The position numbers and the translations under genes were made by a program. The notes beneath the pieces were generated by a model. It did not search any database. It was not told where the DNA came from and saw only the letters and a list, made by a program, of their open reading frames with translations. From Roseovarius sp. M141 (GTDB lineage Bacteria > Pseudomonadota > Alphaproteobacteria > Rhodobacterales > Rhodobacteraceae), in NCBI RefSeq assembly GCF_024355225.1, contig NZ_VCNH01000008.1:248001-312000 (forward strand): a stretch of 64,000 nt of DNA, in the 5' to 3' direction. The stretch's first letter is position 1, and each line of letters starts with the position of its first letter. This document shows positions 57,135 to 64,000 of the stretch, piece by piece.

Positions 57135-58000
57135 GCGCGCCTTTGCGGCCTTCTGCGCAGTGCAACCATGTTCGACACCAGAAGCGCGCTGATCACGACG
57201 GCGCCGCCCGATATCGCCCACGGCCCCGGATCCTCGCCGATGGCGACCCAGACCAGCAGCGGCGCCAGCACGGATTCCAGCAAGATCAGCAACGACACCT
57301 CGGCAGAGGCCAGATAGCGCGGTCCCAGCGTCAGCAGGCAGGTGGACAGGGCAATGAACCCGCCATGGCCCAGCACCAGCGGCCATTGCGACGGCATCGC
57401 CTGCCCCGGCGTGGCCCAGATCAGCATGATCAGCGCCGACAGGAAATACGATATCGGGATGGCCGGGACCATCGAGGTCGCCCGCACCTTGCGCACGGTG
57501 GTCAAAGCCGCGGCAAAACTGGCCGACACTGTCAGCGCAATCAGATCGCCGCGCCAGTTGGCGATGGCATTTTCGGTGCTGCCGTAGGCAATGATACCAA
57601 GGCCCGGCAGCACGGCGGCCATGGTCAAAATCATTCGCAGGCTGAAAGGCTCGCGCAGGAAAATGCGGCTGAAAATCGCGGCAAAGATCGGCATCGACGC
57701 AAAGATGAATACGACATTTGCCACGCTGGTCAGCGCGATCGCCATGACGAAACCCGGCGCCGTCGTCGACATCAGGGCGATATACAGCGCGCCGGGCCAG
57801 CCCGTTTTCAAAACAGCACGAAACCCTGCCAGCCCCTGAAACAAAAGGCATCCGGTAAAGATCAGGCTGCCTGCTACAAACGCCCGCCAGAACACGATCG
57901 TCACCGGGTCCGCCTGGATCAAACGCACGAAAAGGGAGTCGGGCACAACCATCAACACGCCGAGCGCGGTGATCAGAAGGCCCTTCATATGCTCGGTCAT
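57131..58000 (-). CDS. DMT-superfamily transporter (EamA)
   Basis: 289 residues with about ten membrane helices in two EamA repeats. The first repeat starts GLLITALGVLMVVPDSLFVR, and the second holds the ATPGQAMPSQWPLVLGHGG loop. EamA proteins export amino acids or other metabolites; the substrate is unknown. A long minus-strand frame in another phase runs through the same DNA and through mipZ, and is a shadow. Confidence 0.88.
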   Translation of the reverse strand: MTEHMKGLLITALGVLMVVPDSLFVRLIQADPVTIVFWRAFVAGSLIFTGCLLFQGLAGFRAVLKTGWPGALYIALMSTTAPGFVMAIALTSVANVVFIFASMPIFAAIFSRIFLREPFSLRMILTMAAVLPGLGIIAYGSTENAIANWRGDLIALTVSASFAAALTTVRKVRATSMVPAIPISYFLSALIMLIWATPGQAMPSQWPLVLGHGGFIALSTCLLTLGPRYLASAEVSLLILLESVLAPLLVWVAIGEDPGPWAISGGAVVISALLVSNMVALRRRPQRRA

Positions 58001-58122
58001 CTTAGCGATCTGTTCATGCGAATCGCCGCAAAGTAAAGCGGTGGCCGCGTTCGGGCGGCACGACAGGGTGTTGATGAGCTTGCGGAAGCTGCGATGGTTT
58101 CCGCCGCGTAACGGGTGAAAGG

Positions 58123-58449
58123 GTGAAAGATGGCGCGTTCATGGCCAAGTCGGCAGGCCCAATGATACCGTTGGTTCAATCGCTGTGGCTGGCTGTATCA
58201 TCGGTTCTGTTCGTGCTGTGGATTTGGTGCATGTTCAGCGGGCTGTTCTCGCTGTCCCGCGCCGCCCGCCAGGCCGCCGAGGCGCGCGGCGGCATGTGGC
58301 CGACGCTTGGTGAACAATTGGCGGAGTTTCGGCGTTTCATCCGCGATCCTGGACATGGACGCACCCGTTGGCGGTTGGCGTGTCTTACCGTTGGCCTGTT
58401 GTCGATGAATCTTCTCGGGTTGTTGATCTGGGACACGGGGCCACCCTGA
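58123..58449 (+). CDS. Small membrane protein of unknown function
   Basis: 108 residues from GTG 58123, or 102 from ATG 58141 (MAKSAGPMIP). Two hydrophobic segments, about 15-45 (LVQSLWLAVSSVLFVLWIW) and 83-104 (LACLTVGLLSMNLLGLLIW), with a charged loop between (ARQAAEARGGMWPTLGEQ). No domain is recognised. A terminator follows, and the divergent DMT gene lies upstream. Confidence 0.65.
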   Translation: MKDGAFMAKSAGPMIPLVQSLWLAVSSVLFVLWIWCMFSGLFSLSRAARQAAEARGGMWPTLGEQLAEFRRFIRDPGHGRTRWRLACLTVGLLSMNLLGLLIWDTGPP

Positions 58450-58453
58450 CATT

Positions 58454-58492
58454 GCAGCGCGTAATGCCCGGATGATGACACGCGCTGCTTTT
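58454..58492 (+). terminator. Terminator after the small membrane protein
   Basis: GCAGCGCGT (58454-58462) pairs with ACGCGCTGC (58480-58488), followed by TTTT. The loop of 17 bases is long but the stem is perfect. Confidence 0.75.
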
Positions 58493-58551
58493 AACCGGCC
58501 CGCCGCTCTGTCATAATTGCGAGACCTCAAAAATAAAGAGCAGCGCACCCC

Positions 58552-60507
58552 ATGTCCGACCTTCTGACCGCCGCCACATCTTCGGGCGACTATGATGCAT
58601 CGTCTATCCAAGTCCTTGAGGACATGGAGCATGTGCGCCTGCGTCCCGGCATGTATATCGGCGGCAAGGACGACCGCGCGCTGCACCACATGGTGGCCGA
58701 GATCATCGACAACTCGATGGACGAGGCGGTGGCCGGTCACGCCACATGGATCGAAGTCGAGCTGCACGAGAATGGCCACGTATCGGTGCGCGACAACGGG
58801 CGCGGTATTCCGACCGGTCCGCACCCCAAGGACCCGGCAAAATCCGCGTTGGAGATCATTTTCTGCACGCTCAACGCGGGCGGCAAATTTTCGGGAGACA
58901 GCTACGAGACGTCGGGCGGCCTGCACGGGGTCGGCAGTTCGGTCGTGAATGCGCTGTCGGATCATCTGCGCGTCGAGGTTGCCCGCAACAAGGAGCTTTT
59001 TGCGATGGAATTCTCGCGCGGCCTGCCGGTGGTCCCGCTGGAGAAGATCGGCGCGGCCCCCAACCGGCGCGGCACGGCCGTCACGTTTCACCCTGACCCG
59101 GACATCTTCGGCACGCTGAAGCTCAAACCCGCGCGCCTGTTCAAGATGGCCCGCTCCAAGGCCTATCTGTTCTCGGGCGTGGAAATCCGCTGGAAAACAG
59201 ACATCGACGATGGCGAAACCCCGCGCGAGGCCAAGTTCCACTTCCCCGGCGGCCTGTCCGACTACCTGACCGAGGCGATGGGCGGTGCGACCACATATGC
59301 CGATACGCCCTTTGCCGGGTCCGTCAGCTTTGAAAAATTCAAGGTGCCGGGCAAGGTCGAATGGGCGATCAACTGGACGCCTGCGCGCGACGGGTTCATC
59401 CAATCCTATTGCAACACCGTCCCCACCCCCGAGGGCGGCACGCATGAGGCAGGGTTTTGGGCGGCAATTCTCAAGGGTATCAAAGCTTACGGCGAGTTGG
59501 TGAGCAACAAGAAGGCCGCGACCATCACCCGCGAGGATCTGATGACAGGGGCGGGGGCACTGGTGTCCTGCTTTATCCGCGAGCCGGAATTCGTCGGACA
59601 GACAAAGGACCGGCTGGCCACCGTCGATGCGCAGCGCATGGTCGAAAACTCCGTCCGGGACCATTTCGACAACTGGCTGGCCGCCGACACGAAATCGGCC
59701 GGCGCCATCCTCGATTTTCTGGTCTTGCGCGCCGAAGAACGGCTGCGCCGCCGTCAGGAAAAAGAGACCCAGCGCAAGACTGCGACCAAGAAACTGCGCC
59801 TGCCCGGCAAACTGGTCGATTGCTCATCCAATACCCGCGACGGGACAGAGCTGTTCATCGTCGAGGGGGATTCGGCCGGCGGCTCAGCCAAGATGGCGCG
59901 CGACCGCAAGGTTCAGGCGCTGCTGCCGCTGCGGGGCAAGATACTGAACGTGCTGGGCGCCGCCAGTTCGAAGCTGGGTAGCAATCAGGAGATCAGCGAT
60001 CTGACGCAGGCCCTTGGCGTCGGCCTCGGCTCGAAATTCAACCTCGACGATCTGCGCTATGACAAAATCATCATTATGACGGATGCCGACGTTGACGGCG
60101 CTCATATCGCGGCGCTGCTCATGACGTTTTTCTTCACCCAGATGCGCCCGATGATCGACGCGGGCCACCTCTACCTTGCCTGCCCGCCGCTCTATCGCCT
60201 CAGCCAAGGTGCGCGCCGTGTCTATTGCATCGACGAGGCCGAGCGCGACATGTGGCTGGCCAAGGGTCTGGGCGGCAAGGGCAAAATCGACGTCAGCCGA
60301 TTCAAGGGCTTGGGCGAGATGGACGCGAAAGACCTGAAAGAGACGACGATGGACGTAAACTCCCGCAAACTGATCCGCGTGACCATCGACGAGGACGAAC
60401 CGGGTGAAACCAGCGATCTGGTGGAACGTTTGATGGGGAAAAAGCCGGAATTGCGTTTCGAATATATCCAGGAGAATGCGCGTTTCGTGGAGGAACTGGA
60501 TGTTTGA
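58552..60507 (+). CDS. parE: DNA topoisomerase IV subunit B
   Basis: 651 residues. GHKL ATPase domain with IIDNSMDEAV, the DNGRGIP loop and SGGLHGVGSSVVNALS. TOPRIM domain with EGDSAGGSA and the metal-binding DADVDGAHI. C-terminal block FKGLGEMDAKDLKETTM is typical of GyrB/ParE. Shorter than GyrB, which fits ParE; the window has no gyrA or parC to compare. It decatenates replicated chromosomes with ParC. The following sequence is decayed IS DNA. Confidence 0.93.
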   Translation: MSDLLTAATSSGDYDASSIQVLEDMEHVRLRPGMYIGGKDDRALHHMVAEIIDNSMDEAVAGHATWIEVELHENGHVSVRDNGRGIPTGPHPKDPAKSALEIIFCTLNAGGKFSGDSYETSGGLHGVGSSVVNALSDHLRVEVARNKELFAMEFSRGLPVVPLEKIGAAPNRRGTAVTFHPDPDIFGTLKLKPARLFKMARSKAYLFSGVEIRWKTDIDDGETPREAKFHFPGGLSDYLTEAMGGATTYADTPFAGSVSFEKFKVPGKVEWAINWTPARDGFIQSYCNTVPTPEGGTHEAGFWAAILKGIKAYGELVSNKKAATITREDLMTGAGALVSCFIREPEFVGQTKDRLATVDAQRMVENSVRDHFDNWLAADTKSAGAILDFLVLRAEERLRRRQEKETQRKTATKKLRLPGKLVDCSSNTRDGTELFIVEGDSAGGSAKMARDRKVQALLPLRGKILNVLGAASSKLGSNQEISDLTQALGVGLGSKFNLDDLRYDKIIIMTDADVDGAHIAALLMTFFFTQMRPMIDAGHLYLACPPLYRLSQGARRVYCIDEAERDMWLAKGLGGKGKIDVSRFKGLGEMDAKDLKETTMDVNSRKLIRVTIDEDEPGETSDLVERLMGKKPELRFEYIQENARFVEELDV

Positions 60508-60619
60508 GGCGAGATAATTCGCGAAACATTGAGACTTTTCAGAGCCCTATCGGGATAGTGACCCGGAAAAACTGGGTGACCTGCCAAGGTGTTTTCGACC
60601 TTCAGGGCTGGATACGCAA

Positions 60620-61030
60620 ATGACGACGAGACGCCGATTTCCGGACGAGTTCAAAACCACTGGTAGCCCCTGAGGCAGTTTGTGGTGGCAGGATCGCGCA
60701 AGAATTGCCGTAAAGCACCAGAGTCATCCAACGCATGTAACCAGGTGAAAACAGCAGGCAATTGACAGTTAAAAGGGTATTTTTGGGCGAGGCGAAAAAA
60801 GTCGAGGACACCGAGGCCGAAGTCAGGGAGCTTCGTGGCAAGATCGGAAATCTGGCGTTACAAATCGTTTTTGTCCCGCGGATCGGGCCGGCAAACGCAC
60901 AGCATTCTGCCGAAAGGGGGTGAACCCTCCTGAACGCATGTCGATGGTCGGTCGATACCGGATCGACCTCAGCCTGACACGGCAAGGCATATTGAACCGC
61001 CCCGGATCTACCGGAGAATGTTTCGTTCAA
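60620..61030 (+). mobile_element. Degenerate IS3-family element remnant
   Basis: The start MTTRRRFPDEFKTT (60620-60661) is the opening of an IS3-family OrfA. It continues in shifted frames: VAPEAVCGGRIAQEL, then AVKHQSHPTHVTR, and GEAKKVEDTEAEVRELRGKI from about 60787. These segments are collinear with OrfA (a helix-turn-helix and a leucine zipper) but at least three frameshifts and stops separate them. From about 60930 a piece reading PERMSMVGRYRIDLSLTRQG resembles the start of OrfB. No intact transposase or terminal repeats were found. Confidence 0.75.
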
Positions 61031-61226
61031 AAACAGGCCGCTTTTTCATTTGCTTTCAAAGTGTCACAAAACACCTCTTCTGGTTTTTGTACGTGATGTA
61101 TCCGATGGCCCCAGCCAGCCCTTCGGTATATTTGACCGACGGTACTCGCTGCCCCCGGTCGCCGTCGGGGATCCGCCGCCGGTAAGGGTTTCTGGCAGTG
61201 ATTGCTGAGCCGGGGCCCTGCTCACA

Positions 61227-61590
61227 AGCGTCGAGGCCTGCACAGAAGTCTTCAATTGGCAAGGGCAGCTTGAGGTATTTGGCCATACGATCGAGGTGAT
61301 CGCGCCGCAGTATTTGAAGCCGTTCTTGAAACGCCAAAAGAACGATCCCAATGATGCCGAGGCAATTAGCACGGCCCTCATACACCACACTATGAAGTTT
61401 GCGCCGACCAAATCCGAAGCGCAGCAGGATATTCAGGCCCTGCACCTGGCCCGTCGCCGCTTGGTCAACCATAGGACAGCTTTGGTATGCTAGGTGTGCG
61501 GCCTGCTGCTGGATCTCGGTGTCCCAATCGCACTTTCGGTTGGAGGGGCAAGGCGGGCCGCTGACGATTCCGATCGGCACAGCGGCCTAC
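61227..61590 (+). mobile_element. Degenerate IS110-family transposase remnant
   Basis: One frame reads SVEACTEVFNWQGQLEVFGH, then VIAPQYLKPFLKRQKNDPND, with AEAIS and RRRLVNHRTAL. This is the N-terminal DEDD (RuvC-like) region of IS110/IS1111 transposases. An amber codon at 61491-61493 interrupts it where relatives have glutamine, and the same frame continues CGLLLDLGVPIALSV. Past about 61560 the frame shifts. The start codon and the C-terminal half are missing. Confidence 0.8.
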
Positions 61591-61675
61591 GCCACTCCCA
61601 TGCTCCGCAAAAAAGTCGGGCCATTCCCAATCAAAGGAATGACCCGAGGGTACAGTCAAAAATGTTAGCGCAGCG

Positions 61676-62569
61676 TTAAGCAGTCAGGCCTTCCGGTTCT
61701 TCCAGACCATTTGCGCGGCAGGCAGCCGTCAACGTATTAGCCAAAAGGCAGGCAATCGTCATTGGCCCCACACCGCCTGGAACGGGCGTTATCGCCCCGG
61801 CGCGTGCGGCGCAGCTGGCATAGTCAACGTCGCCAACCAGCTTGGTCTTGCCATCGTCCTTCTCGATCCTGTTGATGCCGACGTCGATGACGGTTGCACC
61901 TTCCTTGATCCAGTCGCCCGGCACCATCTGGGGCCGGCCCACAGCGGCGACGACGATATCGGCGCGGCCCACGACATCGGCCAGATCCTTGGTCCGCGAA
62001 TGCGCGATCGTCACGGTGCAGCTATCGCCCAGAAGCAGCTGCGCCATCGGCTTGCCGACGATATTGCTCCGTCCGATCACGACCGCGTTCATGCCGGACA
62101 GCGATCCATGATGGTCACGCAGCATCATCAGGCAACCCAAGGGCGTGCAGGGGACCATGCTTTTCTGCCCCGTGCCCAACAGGCCCACATTCGAGATGTG
62201 AAACCCGTCCACATCCTTGGCCGGATCAATGGAATTGATGACCAGATCCTCGTCCACATGCTTCGGCAGCGGCAACTGCACCAGAATGCCGTGAATGCTG
62301 TCATCATTGTTCAACTGATCAATCAGCGCCAGCAGATCCGCCTCGGAGGTGTCCACATCCAGCTTATGCTCGACGCTTTTCATGCCGACCTCGGTCGTCT
62401 GCTTGCCTTTCGAGCGCACATAGACCTGGCTGGCCGGATCCTCGCCCACCAAAACCACGGCAAGGCCGGGCACCAGATCGTGCTTATCCTTGAGGCGGGC
62501 CACATGTTCCGCCACCTTGCCACGTACTTCGGCCGCAAAGGCCTTGCCGTCAATTACCTGAGCCGTCAT
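61676..62569 (-). CDS. folD: Bifunctional methylenetetrahydrofolate dehydrogenase / cyclohydrolase
   Basis: 297 residues. FolD links 5,10-methylene- and 10-formyl-tetrahydrofolate. Active-site residues are visible: Y50 and the lysine in [28 protein letters not shown] and the nucleotide loop GRSNIVGKP. It is downstream of fhs on the same strand with 139 bases between. Together they interconvert formate, formyl- and methylene-folate, a common pair in marine Rhodobacteraceae. Confidence 0.97.
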   Translation of the reverse strand: MTAQVIDGKAFAAEVRGKVAEHVARLKDKHDLVPGLAVVLVGEDPASQVYVRSKGKQTTEVGMKSVEHKLDVDTSEADLLALIDQLNNDDSIHGILVQLPLPKHVDEDLVINSIDPAKDVDGFHISNVGLLGTGQKSMVPCTPLGCLMMLRDHHGSLSGMNAVVIGRSNIVGKPMAQLLLGDSCTVTIAHSRTKDLADVVGRADIVVAAVGRPQMVPGDWIKEGATVIDVGINRIEKDDGKTKLVGDVDYASCAARAGAITPVPGGVGPMTIACLLANTLTAACRANGLEEPEGLTA

Positions 62570-62610
62570 CGCGCGCCCTTCCTATGCAACAAGGGGCATC
62601 GCCCCCGCTT

Positions 62611-62630
62611 TCTTCTTGCTGAAAATATCC
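62611..62630 (+). repeat. 20-bp intergenic repeat, copy 2
   Basis: Identical to 16245-16264. Here it sits between folD and fhs. The bases that follow (CCGCGCGGAGCG) differ from those at copy 1. Confidence 0.7.
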
Positions 62631-62667
62631 CCGCGCGGAGCGCAGGAGCCGCCCAACGGGCGGTGAC

Positions 62668-62700
62668 CGGATCGCCGGGGGCGGGGTGCCCCCGGCGATC
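62668..62700. repeat. 14-bp perfect inverted repeat after fhs
   Basis: GGATCGCCGGGGGC (62668-62681) and GCCCCCGGCGATCC (62687-62700) surround GGGGT. It stands eight bases beyond the fhs stop. It can form a very stable hairpin, but no T-tract follows on the minus strand; it may pause transcription or protect the fhs message 3' end. Confidence 0.75.
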
Positions 62701-62708
62701 CGCGCTGT

Positions 62709-64000
62709 TTAAAACAGCCCTTCGATCTCGCCGCCATCGTTCAGGCGGATCGACTGTGCGGCAGGTGCGCGCGGCAGGCCCGGCATGGTCATGATCTCGC
62801 CGCAGACGACGACGACAAAACCGGCACCGGCGCTCAGACGCACTTCGCGTACAGGCACCGAATGGCCCGTGGGCGCGCCGCGACGATTGGGATCCGTGGT
62901 AAAACTGTACTGCGTCTTGGCCATGCAGATCGGCAGATTGCCATAACCCTGCTCTTCCCACAGCTTCAGCTGATCGCGGATCTTGCTGTCAGCCACCACA
63001 CCGTCGGCATGGTAGATGTTCTTGGCAATCGTTTCGATCTTTTCGAACAGCGGCATGTCGTCGGGATAGATCGGCTTGAACTTGGCCTCGCCGCTCTCCG
63101 CAATTTCGGCGACGCGGCGGGCCAGATCGGCGCTACCTTCGCTGCCCAGCTCCCAGTGACGCGACAGGATCGCCTCGGACCCCTGACCCTTGACGTAATC
63201 CTTGACCGCCTCAACCTCGGCATCGGTGTCGTTGACGAAGTGGTTGATCGCCACGACCACCGGCACGCCGAACGATTTGAGGTTGCCGATGTGACGCCCG
63301 AGGTTGGCACAGCCTTCCTTGACCGCATCGACATTCTCGGCACCCAAATCGCCCTTGGCGACGCCGCCGTTCATCTTCATCGCGCGCACCGTGGCGACCA
63401 GCACCACACAATCAGGCGCAAGGCCCGCCTTGCGGCACTTGATGTTCATGAACTTCTCGGCACCCAGATCCGCACCAAAGCCCGCCTCGGTGACCACGAA
63501 ATCCGCGATCTTCAAAGCAGTCGACGTGGCCGTGACCGAGTTGCAGCCATGTGCGATGTTGGCAAACGGGCCGCCATGCACGAAGGCCGGGTTGTTTTCC
63601 AGCGTCTGCACCAGGTTGGGCTGCATCGCGTCTTTCAGCAGGACGGTCATCGCGCCCTGTGCCTCGATATCGCGGCAGAAAACGGGGCTGCGGTCGCGGC
63701 GATAGGCCACGATCATGTCGCCCAGACGCTCTTCGAGATCCTTGAGGTTGTTGGCAAGGCAGAGGATCGCCATGACTTCGGACGCCACGGTGATGTCAAA
63801 GCCGGTCTCCCGCGGGAAGCCGTTGGAAACGCCGCCCAGCGATGCCGTGATCTGACGCAGCGCACGATCGTTCATGTCGACGACGCGGCGCCACACGACG
63901 CGGCGGATGTCGATCTCCAGCTCGTTGCCCCAATAGATGTGGTTGTCGATCATCGCCGACAGCAGCGAGTGGGCGCTGGTGATCGCGTGGAAGTCACCCG
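62709..64000 (-). CDS. fhs: Formate--tetrahydrofolate ligase, 3' part
   Basis: The gene continues past the right edge; about 430 of an expected 557 residues are visible, and the frame is open to 64000 ([20 protein letters not shown] at the cut). Typical segments are [32 protein letters not shown] and CMAKTQYSF. It makes 10-formyltetrahydrofolate from formate and ATP. The ATP-binding N terminus lies outside the window. Its downstream partner folD uses the product. Confidence 0.96.
   Translation of the reverse strand, partial: GDFHAITSAHSLLSAMIDNHIYWGNELEIDIRRVVWRRVVDMNDRALRQITASLGGVSNGFPRETGFDITVASEVMAILCLANNLKDLEERLGDMIVAYRRDRSPVFCRDIEAQGAMTVLLKDAMQPNLVQTLENNPAFVHGGPFANIAHGCNSVTATSTALKIADFVVTEAGFGADLGAEKFMNIKCRKAGLAPDCVVLVATVRAMKMNGGVAKGDLGAENVDAVKEGCANLGRHIGNLKSFGVPVVVAINHFVNDTDAEVEAVKDYVKGQGSEAILSRHWELGSEGSADLARRVAEIAESGEAKFKPIYPDDMPLFEKIETIAKNIYHADGVVADSKIRDQLKLWEEQGYGNLPICMAKTQYSFTTDPNRRGAPTGHSVPVREVRLSAGAGFVVVVCGEIMTMPGLPRAPAAQSIRLNDGGEIEGLF

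Noticed and set aside
56670..57851. A 393-codon minus-strand frame running through mipZ and the DMT transporter gene
   Set aside because: It overlaps two recognised proteins in other frames and shows no domain of its own.
61056..61580. A 174-codon minus-strand frame over the IS110 remnant
   Set aside because: The transposase similarity is on the plus strand; the minus frame is its shadow.

Overview
The window looks like chromosomal DNA of a marine alphaproteobacterium of the Rhodobacteraceae (Roseobacter group). Support: high GC with alphaproteobacterial codon use; the split b/b' ATP synthase F0 operon (atpI-atpB-atpE-atpF'-atpF); the crcB / pseudouridine synthase / HAD phosphatase / ATP12 cluster; MipZ in place of Min division-site control; and a CTTG/CCTATATA heat-shock-type promoter before dnaK. 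No rRNA, tRNA, CRISPR array, phage or plasmid replication gene was seen.

Layout. 1-7.6 kb: a cut-off secreted protein (probably SodC), ttcA, an EAL-domain protein, then yidC-MOSC-engB-argB-ferredoxin, tightly packed. 7.6-9 kb: a damaged amino-acid ABC transporter locus in which only the binding protein (aapJ/bztA) is intact. 9.1-19.2 kb: mostly minus-strand overlapping clusters (crcB to ATP12; rsmD with an FAD reductase; phhB, a DUF482 protein, ugpQ and ridA), with a glycerate 2-kinase, a secreted protein and a peroxiredoxin on the plus strand. 19.5-27 kb: mlaA-mlaC, a class A penicillin-binding protein, mutL and rmuC. 27-34 kb: Rhodobacteraceae hypotheticals, ilvD, a CPBP protease, accD-folC. 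34-37.3 kb: a decayed LysM gene and the F0 operon. 37.4-45 kb: uspA/arsR, ffh, acetyltransferase, chorismate mutase, rpsP-bluB-rimM-trmD-rplS-rpmE. 45-50 kb: pheS and pheT split by an AT-rich membrane gene and a long inverted repeat. 50-58.5 kb: mscL, mscS, a flavin reductase, alkB, dnaK-dnaJ, mipZ and a DMT exporter. 58.5-64 kb: parE, a stretch of degraded insertion sequences, then folD and the 3' part of fhs (one-carbon folate pathway).

Most genes are core: translation and tRNA/rRNA modification, protein export and membrane insertion (Ffh, YidC), energy (F0), folate/one-carbon, branched-chain and aromatic amino acids, lipid asymmetry, cell wall and DNA repair. Many are joined by ATGA or GTGA stop/start overlaps, suggesting translational coupling.

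I found no convincing new multi-gene system. The notable signals are gene decay and small elements: an IS30-type remnant fused to the last codons of an aapP ATPase, leaving aapJ an orphan; a bluB gene that has lost about 33 internal codons in frame; a broken LysM gene behind a promoter and a cysteine-containing 22-residue ORF; IS3- and IS110-type fossils between parE and folD; an AT-rich four-helix membrane protein inside pheS-pheT; a 21-bp perfect inverted repeat; a 20-bp exact intergenic repeat 46 kb apart; and several short proteins (22-53 residues).
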